From: Burkholderia pseudomultivorans
GTDB lineage: Bacteria; Pseudomonadota; Gammaproteobacteria; Burkholderiales; Burkholderiaceae
Length of the DNA: 64,000 nt
Assembly: GCF_001718415.1 (NCBI RefSeq)
Contig: NZ_CP013377.1
Span: 2,542,001 to 2,606,000 of the forward strand
Direction: 5' to 3'
In this document: positions 12,337 to 22,223 of the stretch, piece after piece
Layout: every line of letters begins with the position of its first letter
How positions within the stretch are numbered: the stretch's first letter is position 1
Program-made: the position numbers and the translations under genes
Notes under the pieces: model-generated
The model's database searches: none
Told to the model about the DNA's origin: nothing
The model's input: only the letters and a program-made list of their open reading frames with translations

Positions 12337-13119
12337 TCAGAACACGGCCAGCGACGCGTTCGTGATGTCGGTCATCAGCATGTGGCCGGGCGTATGCGCG
12401 ATCGCGAGCGGCAGCTTCGCGTCCATCAGCGCGGTCTGCGGCGTCACGCCGCACGCCCAGAACACCGGCAGCTCGCCGGCGCGGATCGTCACCGCATCGC
12501 CGAAGTCGGGCGCACCGAGATCGGCGATGCCCAGTTCCTGCGGATGGCCGATATGGATCGGCGCGCCGTGCACGCCCGGAAAGCGGCTCGTGATCTGCAC
12601 CGCGCGGATCGCGTCGGCGCCGCGCATCGGCCGCATCGACACGACCAGCCGGCCGCCGAAGATGCCTGCGCGCCGGTTCGGGATCGACGTGCGGTACATC
12701 GGCACGTTGCGGCCCTCCTCGACATGGCGCAGCGCGATCCCTTCGCGTGCCAGCATGTCCTCGAACGAGAACGAGCAGCCGATCGCGAACACGACGAAGT
12801 CGTCGCGCCACAGCGCTTCGAGCGAGTCGACGCGCTCGGTCAGCCGGCCGTCGCGATAGACGTTGTAGCTCGGCACGTCGGTGCGGATGTCGAGATCGTC
12901 GCCGAGCACGTCGAGGCGGAACGCCCCCGGTTCGCCGACGCCGAGCAGCGGGCAGGCCTTCGGGTTCGCCTGGCAGAAGCGCAGGAAATCGTGCGCGTAC
13001 GCGTCGGGCAGGATCGCGAGGTTCGCTTGCGCAAACGGGCCGCACTGGCCGGCGGTCGGGCCGCGGAACGCGCCGCGGCGCACGGACTGGCGGAATTCGG
13101 AAGGCGTCATCGGATTCAT
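12337..13119 (-). CDS. D-glutamate-cyclase-like putative hydro-lyase (DUF1445 family)
   Basis: A 260-residue cytoplasmic protein of the family first called DUF1445 or putative hydro-lyase, later linked to D-glutamate cyclase, which makes 5-oxo-D-proline. Typical segments are [34 protein letters not shown] and [11 protein letters not shown], with the closing [10 protein letters not shown]. Length is normal for the family. It is the first gene of a minus-strand operon that ends in a 5-oxoprolinase, which supports a 5-oxoproline role. A LysR gene is divergent from it across 197 bases and probably regulates it. A start three codons later is equally possible. Confidence 0.8.
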   Translation of the reverse strand: MNPMTPSEFRQSVRRGAFRGPTAGQCGPFAQANLAILPDAYAHDFLRFCQANPKACPLLGVGEPGAFRLDVLGDDLDIRTDVPSYNVYRDGRLTERVDSLEALWRDDFVVFAIGCSFSFEDMLAREGIALRHVEEGRNVPMYRTSIPNRRAGIFGGRLVVSMRPMRGADAIRAVQITSRFPGVHGAPIHIGHPQELGIADLGAPDFGDAVTIRAGELPVFWACGVTPQTALMDAKLPLAIAHTPGHMLMTDITNASLAVF

Positions 13120-13316
13120 GGGCAGATCGGGAAGTCAGCAGGATGACGGAGCGGCGTCATCGGATACGGCGAAGAATAGAAAAGAAAAAATTTTGTCGCC
13201 AACGAGTTTTTTTGCACTTCCTGTATAGAATCTCTTAACAACTCTCGGGGTTTTCCCCGGGTTCCGTTCAGTTTTCGTAGCGGGCAGGCTGCACGCCCAC
13301 CGCTTTTCCGATCGCC

Positions 13317-14249
13317 ATGAACACGCGTTTCCTCGAAACCTTCGTCACGCTCGCGAAACTGCGCAATTTCCGCACGACGGCCGCCGCGCTGCATGCGACG
13401 CCGGCCGCGATCTCGCAGCGCATCAAGGCGCTCGAGGACGAACTGCAGACCGTGCTCGTCGATCGCGACAGCCGCGAATTCCGGCTCACGCCGAACGGCG
13501 AATACCTGCTCGGCTATGCGCAGGCGGTGGTCGAGGCGACGCATGAACTGCAGGCGGCCGCGTCCGGCGAAAGCGCGCTGCGCGGCAAGCTGCGGCTCGG
13601 CGTGATCGAGACCGTCGTGCACAGCTGGCTGCCGCACTATCTGCGCCGCCTTGCGGCCGACTATCCGCAGCTCGAGATCGACCTGACCGTCGATGTCAGC
13701 GTCGTGCTGCAGCGCAGGCTGATGGCGGGCGAACTCGACCTGATCATCCGCGTCGAGGGCAGCGACGAGGCGTCGGTCGTCTGCGACGCGCTCGCGAACT
13801 ATCCGGTGCGCTGGATCGCGCGCGCGGGGCTGCTGCCGAATACGCGCACCGGTCTCGCGCGGCAGGTGCTGCGGCAGCCGATCCTGACCTACGGGCGCGG
13901 CACGGCGCCCCACCGCGCGCTGGAGGACATCGTGCGCACGCTCGCGCACGCGCACGGCGTGCCGTTGTCGGAAACGCGGATCACCGGGTCGCCGTCGATC
14001 TCGGTGATCGTGCAGCTGGTGCGCGACGGGTTCGGCGTCGCCGCGATTCCGGGGCTGTTCGTCGATGCGCTGATCGAAAGCGGCGAAGTGGTCGAGCTGC
14101 CGCTGCAGCCGTCGCCGCCGTCGATCGTCGTGTCGATGTCGCGGCGCGCCGACGCGCCGCGGTTCGTGCACGGCGCGTCGATCGCCGCGCGTGCGGCGTG
14201 CCACGAATACTGCGAGAAGAGCAACCGGCGGCTCGTCGAAGCGCTGTGA
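13317..14249 (+). CDS. LysR-family regulator, divergent from the 5-oxoproline operon
   Basis: A 310-residue LysR-type regulator. The N-terminal winged helix-turn-helix (residues 1-60: FLETFVTLAKLRNFRTTAAAL, then ISQRIKALEDEL) precedes a periplasmic-binding-like effector domain from about residue 90 to 295. Divergent placement from the D-glutamate-cyclase-like gene is the classical LysR layout, so it is the likely regulator of the MFS/5-oxoprolinase operon. The intergenic DNA is AT-rich and holds a small hairpin (CGGGG-TTTT-CCCCG at 13246-13259). The effector is unknown. Confidence 0.85.
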   Translation: MNTRFLETFVTLAKLRNFRTTAAALHATPAAISQRIKALEDELQTVLVDRDSREFRLTPNGEYLLGYAQAVVEATHELQAAASGESALRGKLRLGVIETVVHSWLPHYLRRLAADYPQLEIDLTVDVSVVLQRRLMAGELDLIIRVEGSDEASVVCDALANYPVRWIARAGLLPNTRTGLARQVLRQPILTYGRGTAPHRALEDIVRTLAHAHGVPLSETRITGSPSISVIVQLVRDGFGVAAIPGLFVDALIESGEVVELPLQPSPPSIVVSMSRRADAPRFVHGASIAARAACHEYCEKSNRRLVEAL

Positions 14250-14477
14250 GGCGCGGCGAGCACTGTCGTGTCGCCCGTCAATTTCCTTGTACGGAACGTT
14301 TCGGGGTCGCGTATTGAAATTCACCGTCCCGGCGTCACGATGTGACGACCGGCCTCGTGGTCACCGCTCGCTGTCGGGCTGAACCGTCGATTGGATACTA
14401 TTTCGCTGATACACGAATGGCGCGCCCTTTTCGGGATCGCAGCCGATATGCTCGATCCCGCTCACACCATCGACGAC

Positions 14478-15419
14478 ATGAAACTGAAACATCTCCGCGC
14501 GCTACAGGTGATTGCCGAATCGGGCAGCATTCAGGAAGCATCCCGGCGACTCTGCCTGACACAGCCTGCGGTGAGCCGGATCGTCCGCGAGTTCGAGAGC
14601 GAGCTCGGCCTGCCGCTACTGATTCGCACGACGCGAGGCGCGACGCTGACTGAATATGCGGATCTCATCGTCAGGCGCGCCGGAGCGATTCACCGGGAGA
14701 TCGAGCGAATCGGCGAGTACGTCGACGAGATCCGCGGCATGCTGAACGGACGCCTGTCGATTGCCGTGAGCGCGCCCACCATGAGTACGGCGCTCATCGA
14801 CACGCTCGCGGATTTCGCGAACGAGCGGCCGCATGTCGATCTGCAAATTCGCGAAATGCGCACGCAGCAGATCGAGGACAGTCTGCGCGACGGTACGACC
14901 GACGTGGGCGTGCTCACGCACTTCGGCGACCAGAGCGTATTTCCGTATCAGGCGGAGTTGCTGTATCAGGGCGACATGGTGCTCGCGATCAGCAGCTGCT
15001 ATGCAGGCCCGACGTCGCTGTCGCTGTCCGCGCTGCAAAAAATGCCGTGGCTGACGCTCGATCTCGTTCAGGACGACAACAGTTTCATCTCGGTGTTGAT
15101 GAAATCGGCGGGTTTGCCACTGCCGGAACGAATCATTCGCAGCACGGCAACGACCATGTATCGCGGCATTGCGCGGCGGGTCGGCGCGGTATCGATCTGG
15201 ACCGCGAGCGGCAGCGATTTCCTGCAGCGTTGTTTCGCCGAAGGCGGGATGCGCCGCATCACCGTCGCGGACCCGATGCCTCGCATGAGTGTGCGGCTCG
15301 CCTATCGGGACCGCGACCTGATGACGACGCCCGCACGCGATTTTGCACTTTGGCTGCGCAACAAAGTCGAGCGTGACGGCTTTCGCTACGACGCCCGGGA
15401 TATCGAACTCCAGCCATGA
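14478..15419 (+). CDS. LysR-family regulator
   Basis: A 313-residue LysR-type regulator. The opening MKLKHLRALQVIAESGSIQ and ASRRLCLTQPAVSRIVREFE is the standard helix-turn-helix; the effector-binding domain occupies about residues 90-300. The start is chosen because LysR proteins normally begin a few residues before such a helix. No strong ribosome binding site is visible, and an in-frame ATG lies further upstream. It ends 10 bases from the convergent MFS gene. It may control the MFS, porin and amidohydrolase genes that follow, but its position does not prove that. Confidence 0.8.
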   Translation: MKLKHLRALQVIAESGSIQEASRRLCLTQPAVSRIVREFESELGLPLLIRTTRGATLTEYADLIVRRAGAIHREIERIGEYVDEIRGMLNGRLSIAVSAPTMSTALIDTLADFANERPHVDLQIREMRTQQIEDSLRDGTTDVGVLTHFGDQSVFPYQAELLYQGDMVLAISSCYAGPTSLSLSALQKMPWLTLDLVQDDNSFISVLMKSAGLPLPERIIRSTATTMYRGIARRVGAVSIWTASGSDFLQRCFAEGGMRRITVADPMPRMSVRLAYRDRDLMTTPARDFALWLRNKVERDGFRYDARDIELQP

Positions 15420-15429
15420 CCGTGCGCGA

Positions 15430-16743
15430 TCACGCGTTCGCACGCCACTGTTCGCGATATGCATAGACCGCTGCCAGACTGACGAGGTTGCACACGAACA
15501 CGTACACGCCGGCCATGAACGGGGCTTGTGCATGCGCGATCAGCGCTGTGACGACGAACGGGGCCGTGCCGCCGAACAACGTCACGCTGAATGCGTAGCT
15601 CGTCGCGAAGCCGCTCGCACGAACGCGCTGCGGGAAGGCTTCCATCATCATCAGAACCAGATTGCTGGAGCCGAGCACCATCAACCCGGTCAATAGCGCG
15701 CTTACGCTCAGTACGATGGCCGGCGTCGGCAGGTGCGTGATCAGCCAGAACGCCGGAAGCGCTACACAGGTAGAAATGGCCGTGAAAATCAGCGCGAAAC
15801 GCCGTCGCTGTCGAAGGCTGTCCGCAAGGACGCCGGAGACGAGCGACATCGCGACCATCACCATCGCACCGATCATGGCGGCCAGAAACGCGGTTGTCGC
15901 GGGCAGATGCATCACGCGCGTCAGATAGCTCGGCATGAAGTAGACGGCCGTATACATCGTGACAGTGCTGCTCATCAGCAGAAACACGCACGCCACGAGC
16001 TTCGCAAGATGCGACGATGCGAGTTCGCGCAGCGGCGGCTGTGCGGTGTCGCGACCGCTCGCGACGCCGCACACTTCGGGCAGGTGGCGGCGAATGTAAT
16101 AGCCGACCGGCGCGATCAGCAGACCGATCAGAAACGGCAGCCGCCACCCCCAGCTCACGAGTGCGTCGGGCGTCAGCACGTGCGACAGCGTCAGCCCGAA
16201 CAACGCGCCCAGCATCGCGCATACGCCTTGGCTGAGCGTTTGCCAACTGACCATATAGCCGCGCTTGCGGACTTCGCCGGACTCCATCAACAGCGTCGTC
16301 GACGCACCGATTTCACCGCCGGCGGAAAACCCCTGCAGCAGTCGCCCCGCCAATACGACGAGCGGCGCGGCGACACCGATGCGAGCGTACGTCGGGCACA
16401 GGCCGATTGCCGCGGTGCCGAGCGTCATCAGCCAGATCGTCAGCGTCATCGCGGCGCGGCGACCGACGCGATCCGCGTAGCTGCCGATCAACAATGCGCC
16501 GAGCGGGCGCGCGAAGAACCCGGCACCGAACGTGCCGACCGACAGCAGCAGCGACGTCAGCGGATCGTGCGACGGGAAGAACGCCGAGCCGATGTATGCA
16601 GCGAAAAAACTGTAGACAGTGAAGTCGAATACTTCGAGACCGTTGCCGAGCGTGGTCGCCGCTATGATCTTGCGCGTACTGATCGTGTCTGTGGCCGTGG
16701 GCGGGTCGGCGGCGACGGCAGGGGTAAGGGCCGAGTTTTGCAT
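15430..16743 (-). CDS. MFS transporter, metabolite:proton symporter (MHS) type
   Basis: A 437-residue inner-membrane carrier with twelve predicted helices. The start (TLGNGLEVFDFTVYSFFAAYIGSAF, split by no gap) and GALLIGSYADRVGRRAAM are typical of the MHS group of MFS carriers, which import organic acids or betaines. LQGFSAGGEIGAST is the helix-5 signature. The ATG at 16743 is preceded by GGAG 6 bases upstream. It is divergent from the porin gene across 355 bases. Together with the porin and the M20 amidohydrolase it forms a likely uptake-and-hydrolysis set. Confidence 0.83.
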   Translation of the reverse strand: MQNSALTPAVAADPPTATDTISTRKIIAATTLGNGLEVFDFTVYSFFAAYIGSAFFPSHDPLTSLLLSVGTFGAGFFARPLGALLIGSYADRVGRRAAMTLTIWLMTLGTAAIGLCPTYARIGVAAPLVVLAGRLLQGFSAGGEIGASTTLLMESGEVRKRGYMVSWQTLSQGVCAMLGALFGLTLSHVLTPDALVSWGWRLPFLIGLLIAPVGYYIRRHLPEVCGVASGRDTAQPPLRELASSHLAKLVACVFLLMSSTVTMYTAVYFMPSYLTRVMHLPATTAFLAAMIGAMVMVAMSLVSGVLADSLRQRRRFALIFTAISTCVALPAFWLITHLPTPAIVLSVSALLTGLMVLGSSNLVLMMMEAFPQRVRASGFATSYAFSVTLFGGTAPFVVTALIAHAQAPFMAGVYVFVCNLVSLAAVYAYREQWRANA

Positions 16744-17098
16744 GGTGTCTCCACGAGCGATGAGCGATATCGTTTCGAATCGCCAATCGGCACATCATTC
16801 ACAACCAGAAATATCCCGACAAAGCATATTTCGTTATGGCTATGCCATTTCGAATCAGCCCTGGTCGGCATGACCGAATCGGGCGGCAAGCCTTGGCCGA
16901 TGAATGCGTTGTTGACTGGAATCGAGGACGGCTATGCGAAAGCCGCATACCCGTAACAAAACATGATTTGCGCTGAATTTATGGCGCGACGAACCTTCGT
17001 TCGCAGCACACCGACCGAATCATGCGACGGCGTGCCAGAAACGTCGCGACATGCAGTTCGGCAAAAAAACTCGATCACTCCCTCCTCCGTCAACGAAC
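16744..17098. other. Divergent intergenic region between MFS and porin genes
   Basis: A 355-base stretch with no gene that can be supported. It is less GC-rich than its surroundings and presumably holds the divergent promoters of the MFS carrier and the porin. No clear operator dyad or terminator is visible. Confidence 0.4.
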
Positions 17099-18301
17099 AT
17101 GAAGAGCACCTTGCTTTCGATGCTGTGCGCAGCCGCATGCTTCGCCCATACCGCCCATGCCCAGTATGTGGAGGCCCCGTTCGACAACGAGGTCGGAAAG
17201 AACCAATATCGCGCGATCCTTGCACCGATAGGCATCGGTGCCGGCCCGGGATCGTTCGGGGTGCAGACCGGCAAGAGCCTCGTCACGCTGTACGGCAGCG
17301 TCGATCTCGCGATGAACTACATCAATGCGGGTGGCAAGTCCGCCTTGCGGATGCAAAGCGGCAACGTATGGACGTCGAAACTGGGTTTCTACGGGCAAGA
17401 AGATCTCGGTGGACAGACGACCGTATTCTTCCGGCTCGAGTCCGGATTCTACGCAAACAACGGCGCGATACAGTCGCCTTCGTCGTTCTTCAATCGCGGC
17501 GCGTTCGTCGGTCTGCAGAATCCTCGCTACGGGCAACTGACGCTGGGACATCAGTTGACGTCGCTCGGAATCGCGGCGCTCGGCGCGGATACGTTTTACG
17601 TGAATGGGCACGACGCAATCTTCGCGTTTCTGGCGGGCGTGTCGGATCTCGGTACCGGTGCGACGCTGGACGCGCTGGGACGCGTACCCAATACCCTCCG
17701 CTACGTGTCGCCGCGCCTCGACGGGTTCAACGTCGACGTCAGCTATTCGCTCAAGAGTACCCAGACGCCAGGCCCGGCCGTCCACTCGCGCTCGGCGGCA
17801 ATCAACTATGTCGGCTACGGCACCACCGCCGCGGTGTCGTACGGCCAGACATGGTGCGATCCGGGTCTTGCCGGCAGTTGCACCGGGCCCGCCAGCCTCG
17901 CGCCGACGATTCGGACCGACGATCTGATCGCCAGCATCGTCCACGATTTCGGACCGGTCGTCGGCCAGTTCGCTTATCTGCGAACCGATCCGAAACTGGC
18001 CGGCGACGGCATCGCGAACCTGTATATCGGCGGCGTGCAGAAGATGTGGCACGGGAATTTGCTGCGCGCATCGATCGGCTATCGCGCCACGACCGTGGAC
18101 AAGGATTACGCATACGGCACGACGCTGGGCGTCGACCACTTCCTGTCGAAGCGCACCGCGTTGTATGCGCGTGTCGGGTGGCTGCGCAACGGACCGAACT
18201 CGAATCTCACCTACAACTTCGACGCGACGTCGCCGTCCACGACCGTCAGCAACGGTCACTCGATCAGTAGCGTGACGATAGGCATGTACACGAATTTCTG
18301 A
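17099..18301 (+). CDS. Gram-negative trimeric porin
   Basis: A 400-residue outer-membrane porin of the beta-proteobacterial type. A cleavable signal peptide ends at AHAQ (residue 20-21). A 16-strand barrel pattern follows, with family segments SLVTLYGSVDLA, KLGFYGQEDLGG and FFRLESGF, and the C-terminal Phe (TNF) recognised by the Bam machinery. An unusual insert of about 30 residues (YVEAPFDNEVGKNQYR onward) separates the signal peptide from the first strand; most relatives go straight to SSVTLYG. The amidohydrolase gene follows 69 bases downstream on the same strand, so outer-membrane entry of that enzyme's substrate is plausible. Confidence 0.88.
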   Translation: MKSTLLSMLCAAACFAHTAHAQYVEAPFDNEVGKNQYRAILAPIGIGAGPGSFGVQTGKSLVTLYGSVDLAMNYINAGGKSALRMQSGNVWTSKLGFYGQEDLGGQTTVFFRLESGFYANNGAIQSPSSFFNRGAFVGLQNPRYGQLTLGHQLTSLGIAALGADTFYVNGHDAIFAFLAGVSDLGTGATLDALGRVPNTLRYVSPRLDGFNVDVSYSLKSTQTPGPAVHSRSAAINYVGYGTTAAVSYGQTWCDPGLAGSCTGPASLAPTIRTDDLIASIVHDFGPVVGQFAYLRTDPKLAGDGIANLYIGGVQKMWHGNLLRASIGYRATTVDKDYAYGTTLGVDHFLSKRTALYARVGWLRNGPNSNLTYNFDATSPSTTVSNGHSISSVTIGMYTNF

Positions 18302-18370
18302 TCCTGCCTCGAAAGGCGGCGCGGCGTCATGCCGATCGGCACGCGCTCTTCATTCCTCAAGGAGATGCAA

Positions 18371-19804
18371 ATGATTCATACCACTGACGAATTCATCGAT
18401 GCGCAGTCGCATGACTATATCCGGTTGTCGGACAGGATCTGGGGACTGGCCGAGCTTGGCTACGTCGAGTTCGAATCCTCCGATGCGCATATCGAGTATC
18501 TCGAGCGCGCCGGATTCGAAATCACACGCGGCGTCGGCGGGATTCCAACCGCGTTCATCGCGGAAGCTGGCACCAGCGGGCCGATTATCGGGATTCTCGG
18601 GGAGTTCGACGCACTGTCCGGACTCAGCCAGGAGAGCCAGGCGCTTGAATGCCGCCTGTCGACCGAAATCGCGAACGGCAACGGGCACGGCTGCGGCCAC
18701 CACCTGCTCGGCACAAGCGCGCATCTGGCGGCAGCGGCGGTGAAGGACTATCTGGCAAAGGAGAAGCTTCCCGGCATCGTGCGCTTCTATGGCTGCCCGG
18801 CCGAGGAGTGCGGCGGCGGCAAGACGTTCATGGCGCGTGCAGGGCTGTTCGACGACCTCGATGCGGCGCTCACATGGCACCCGGGCTGGATGAACGGCGT
18901 CAAGACGTTCAACTTCCTTGCAGCGAAGCAGGCGTTCTTTCGCTTTACCGGCGTCGCTGCGCACGCGGGCACGTCGCCGCACCTCGGCCGTAGCGCGCTC
19001 GATGCCGTCGAACTGATGAACATCGGCACGAATTTCCTGCGCGAGCACATGCTACCCGACGCCCGCGTCCACTATGCGATCACCGACAGCGGCGGCACGG
19101 CGCCGAACGTCGTGCAAGCGCACGCAGAAGTGATGTACATGGTGCGCGGACCGCGCAACCGGGACGTCGCCGAACTGTTCGAACGCGTCGAGGCAATCGC
19201 ACAAGGCGCGGCGCTGATGACTGGCTGCAAGGTTGAGCAACGCTTCGACGTCGCGTTCTCGAACGTGTTACAGAACGGACCGCTCAACGAACTGATGCAC
19301 AAGCATCTGGTGCGTCTCGGCACGCCGGCGTACGACGATCGCGATCTTGCATTCGCCGACGCGATGCAAAAGACGGCGCGCCAGGAGGAAGTGGACGCGA
19401 TCGGACGCATGCTCACCGACGTCTGGCGCAATCCGAAGCCGTTGTTCGACACGATCAGCCGCCTGGATACCGAGCACCTGATCGACGTGCACGGATCGAC
19501 GGACGTCGGCGACGTGAGCTGGATCACGCCAACCGTACAATGCATGACCGCGTGCTTCGCGTTCGGCACGACGCCGCACTCGTGGCAATGGGTGGCGCAG
19601 GGAAAAAGCTCGATCGCGCACAAAGGCATGGTGTTGGCCGCAAAGACGATCGCCGCGACGGCGATCGACCTGTTCCGCGACCCGTCCCTGATCGAGGCCG
19701 CGAAGCAGGATCTGGTCATGCGCCGCGCGGGCGAGCCCTACGTGAATCCGATTCCCGATGACGTGCAACCGCCGCTTCAGGGGCGCGAACCGGCGAAACG
19801 ATGA
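18371..19804 (+). CDS. AbgB-like M20 amidohydrolase (p-aminobenzoyl-glutamate hydrolase type)
   Basis: A 477-residue metal-dependent amidohydrolase, close in length to E. coli AbgB (about 480). Metal-binding and family segments include GNGHGCGHHLLG, CPAEECGGGK and TGVAAHAGTSPHLGRSALD; VGDVSWITP supplies later catalytic-domain residues. AbgB is one half of the p-aminobenzoyl-glutamate hydrolase, but no abgA gene lies nearby, so the enzyme may act alone on an amide-linked amino acid. Two ATGs six bases apart compete; AAGGAG is six bases before the second, which is used. It follows the porin and faces the MFS gene. Confidence 0.82.
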   Translation: MIHTTDEFIDAQSHDYIRLSDRIWGLAELGYVEFESSDAHIEYLERAGFEITRGVGGIPTAFIAEAGTSGPIIGILGEFDALSGLSQESQALECRLSTEIANGNGHGCGHHLLGTSAHLAAAAVKDYLAKEKLPGIVRFYGCPAEECGGGKTFMARAGLFDDLDAALTWHPGWMNGVKTFNFLAAKQAFFRFTGVAAHAGTSPHLGRSALDAVELMNIGTNFLREHMLPDARVHYAITDSGGTAPNVVQAHAEVMYMVRGPRNRDVAELFERVEAIAQGAALMTGCKVEQRFDVAFSNVLQNGPLNELMHKHLVRLGTPAYDDRDLAFADAMQKTARQEEVDAIGRMLTDVWRNPKPLFDTISRLDTEHLIDVHGSTDVGDVSWITPTVQCMTACFAFGTTPHSWQWVAQGKSSIAHKGMVLAAKTIAATAIDLFRDPSLIEAAKQDLVMRRAGEPYVNPIPDDVQPPLQGREPAKR

Positions 19805-20050
19805 CACCTGGCCAGTGCCGACCGGTCAAGGGGAATCGACCTGACCTCTGGGCATCGGCTGCCGCGAACCGGATTCGATCCGTCCGTGGTCGATTCCGAA
19901 GACCGGCGCGCATTAGTGCTCGGGTCATTGACCCGGAACCTGGATCCGCGCCGTCGACAGCAACGCACCACCGCATCCGGATGCCGGTCGGGAATCCCGT
20001 GCTCGATAAGCCGACTCGAGAGCATGTTCGATCGATTTCGCGACGGCTTC

Positions 20051-20377
20051 TTATGCCGACGTCCCCGTATGCGGCTTCGCGAGATTGCCGTCGCCGTACT
20101 CGCGCAGCACCTTCGCGATCACGACGGGATAGCCGTCGAGCCAGCGCGCCTGCTTCGCCTTCGCCTCGAGATGCACAGGATCCCGCATCAACTGCTGCAG
20201 CGCCTCCTCCGATTCCCAGTAGTAGACGTTCTGGATCAGCCCCGCCTCGACGTTCTCCCACGTCTCCTCGCCGAGATAGCCGGGTGTCGCGCGTGCGATG
20301 TCGGCGATCTGCCGGTCGAGCCGGTGAAACTCGTCGTCATACTGCCCGGCCCGGAAAATGAAAGTCGATGCGTACAT
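20051..20377 (-). CDS. Small antibiotic-biosynthesis-monooxygenase-like protein (ABM family)
   Basis: A 108-residue protein with the ferredoxin-like alpha-beta pattern of ABM-family cofactor-free monooxygenases: opening MYASTFIFRAGQYDDEFHRL, the tryptophan-bearing YYWESEEALQQLMRDPVH, and a closing strand. Known members oxidise quinols or degrade haem; many are uncharacterised. It is the last gene of the apparent sulfatase operon, 65 bases after the Cys-cluster gene, but this is not proof of a sulfur role. The preceding 245 bases on the plus side (19805-20050) hold no supported gene. Confidence 0.7.
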   Translation of the reverse strand: MYASTFIFRAGQYDDEFHRLDRQIADIARATPGYLGEETWENVEAGLIQNVYYWESEEALQQLMRDPVHLEAKAKQARWLDGYPVVIAKVLREYGDGNLAKPHTGTSA

Positions 20378-20442
20378 GTGCGCCCCGTCCGACACGATGG
20401 AAAGAGCGTCGAGTGTAAGGCATGCGCGGCACGCCGCGTCCG

Positions 20443-21408
20443 TCACGCCGCGACCGGTGCGCCGTCGAGCCAGCCCTCGATGCGCGCGGCATCGCCGTTC
20501 GCGCCGGCCGCAGGTGCAGGCATTGCGACCAGCGCCTGCCGCGCGCGCTCGAAAGCCTGCGCGAACGTGCGCAGTTCGCGTGTCGCGGGCCGGTCGTCGA
20601 GACGACGGCGCGCGAGCGCCGCTTCGACGCGCGAGTCGATCAGCGCAAGCTGAGCGCCGATGAAGTCGATGCACAGCGCGCGGCAACGCGCGGAGACCGA
20701 GGCGACCGCCAGCAGCACGGGCACGATCGACACGGTCAGATAGGCGCCGGGCGCGAGCCGCGCCATCAGCTCGCTGGCCGCCTTCGCGTCGCCGAGCAGC
20801 GACGCGGATACCGCGTCGCGCCACACCGCGCGCTCGAACACGAGCGCATCGCGATACGCATCGAGCGCCGCGCGATCGGCGATGCGCCCCGCCGTCAACA
20901 GCGGCGTCGCGAACGACGCATCCGCCGCGCGTGCGTCGTCGACAATGCACTGCGCGCCGAGCCACGCCGCCTCCGCGCGCCGCCCGGCAAGCACCTGCGG
21001 CTGCAGCCGGTCCGGCAGCATCGGATCGAGCGGCACCGCGCCGCAGATCGACGGCTTGTCCGCATGCACGCTGCAACGGCCGTCGCCGGCGAGCGCCGGA
21101 CACCGGCCGAGCGACGGATAGTCGTAGCCCTGCAGCGTCAGCGCGAGCCAATCGCCGCGCGCGCCGCCGACAGGATGGAACAGCGTATCCGCGAGCGCAT
21201 CGCAGGCTGCGACGTCGTCCGCATCGAGCACGCACTCGCGGCCGCCCGCCAGCCAGCGCTCGCCGATTCGCCGCTTCGGCACGCGATGAATCGTCAGCGC
21301 GCCGACGAAGCGTTGCCGATGCCGGAACAGCTCGCGCAGCGACAGCGTCGGCGCGCTGTTGCAGCAGCGGCCGCACGCGTTGCAGGCCAGCGCATACGTG
21401 TCTACCAC
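20443..21408 (-). CDS. YkgJ-type cysteine-cluster protein (zinc/iron-chelating domain)
   Basis: A 321-residue cytoplasmic protein. Near its start it carries the YkgJ-family metal-binding pattern CNACGRCC (residues 9-16), then further cysteines in GRCPAL, GRCSVHADKPSICGAV and CRALC. About 200 mostly helical residues of unknown fold follow. A GTG start at 21408 overlaps the end of the binding-protein gene by 7 bases and places the Cys motif nine residues in, as in relatives; no nearby ATG exists in frame. Translational coupling to the sulfatase operon suggests an accessory metal or redox role, which is inference. Confidence 0.72.
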   Translation of the reverse strand: MVDTYALACNACGRCCNSAPTLSLRELFRHRQRFVGALTIHRVPKRRIGERWLAGGRECVLDADDVAACDALADTLFHPVGGARGDWLALTLQGYDYPSLGRCPALAGDGRCSVHADKPSICGAVPLDPMLPDRLQPQVLAGRRAEAAWLGAQCIVDDARAADASFATPLLTAGRIADRAALDAYRDALVFERAVWRDAVSASLLGDAKAASELMARLAPGAYLTVSIVPVLLAVASVSARCRALCIDFIGAQLALIDSRVEAALARRRLDDRPATRELRTFAQAFERARQALVAMPAPAAGANGDAARIEGWLDGAPVAA

Positions 21409-22223
21409 GGCCGCCGCACCGAGTCCTGGTAGCGCGTCAGGATGAAGCGCGCGACCTCGTCGGAGTGATACGCGGCGACGAGCTGGACAACCCACGGCTT
21501 CGCGCGGTCGGCGGCGCGCACCGTCAGCACGTTCGCGTACGGCGAGCGCGCATCCTCGATGCCGATGCTGTCGCGTGCGGGCTGCAGGCCGGCGCGCGTT
21601 GCGTCGTCGTTGTCGATCGCGACGAACGCGGCCGTATCGAGCGCCGCGTAGAGGCGGTCGCCGCGCAGTGCGACGAGCTTCAGCCCGAGCCGGTTGCCCG
21701 TCACGTCGCGCAGCGTCGGATGCAGGCCGGCCCGTTCGCGCAGCGTCAGCAGCGTGTCGTTCTGCAGCAGGATCAGCGCACGCGCCATCCCGCGCGGGTC
21801 GGCCGGGATCGCGACGGTCGCGCCCGGCTGCAACGCGTTCAGGCTCGTCAGCTTGCGCGAATACAGCGCCATCGGCAGCGTGACGGTCGGCGCGACGTCG
21901 GTCAGCGCATAGCCTTTCGCGCTGCGCGTCGCCGCGAGCTGCTGCGCGTCCTCGAAGCTCGCCGCATCGATGCGGCCGTCGGCCAGCGCGGCGTCGATGC
22001 GCGACGCGTCGGCGAATTCGACGACGTCGATGCCGAGCCCGCGCGACGCGGCGACCCGCCTCACCTCGTCCATGATCTGCGCGTGCACGCCGTGCGTCAC
22101 GCCGACCCGCACGGGCGGGGCGCCCGCTTCTGCGGCGCGCGCGACGCCCGCCGCCAACCCGGCAAGGCCGGCGAAGCCCGCGACGATCCACAGCAGTAAC
22201 GCGATGCCATTCACGATGCGCAT
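21402..22223 (-). CDS. MetQ/NlpA-like ABC substrate-binding protein
   Basis: A 273-residue exported binding protein of the MetQ/NlpA group. The N-terminal signal sequence ends near VARAAEAGA; it lacks a lipobox Cys, so it is probably soluble in the periplasm. Family segments include VGVTHGVHAQIMDEV, GIDVVEFAD and the hinge VAIPADPRGMARAL. The ATG overlaps the stop of the FGE-like gene (TGATG). No permease or ATPase gene is adjacent, so it must share a transporter encoded elsewhere. In a sulfatase operon it may bind a sulfur compound or the sulfatase product; relatives bind D- or L-methionine. Confidence 0.78.
   Translation of the reverse strand: MRIVNGIALLLWIVAGFAGLAGLAAGVARAAEAGAPPVRVGVTHGVHAQIMDEVRRVAASRGLGIDVVEFADASRIDAALADGRIDAASFEDAQQLAATRSAKGYALTDVAPTVTLPMALYSRKLTSLNALQPGATVAIPADPRGMARALILLQNDTLLTLRERAGLHPTLRDVTGNRLGLKLVALRGDRLYAALDTAAFVAIDNDDATRAGLQPARDSIGIEDARSPYANVLTVRAADRAKPWVVQLVAAYHSDEVARFILTRYQDSVRRPW

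Noticed and set aside
19805..20050. A possible small gene or mobile-element remnant between the AbgB-like gene and the ABM gene
   Set aside because: Frames here have no family similarity or ribosome binding site, and no terminal repeats or duplications are visible. A minor dyad (GGGTCA-TT-GACCC type) near 19922 is too common to interpret.
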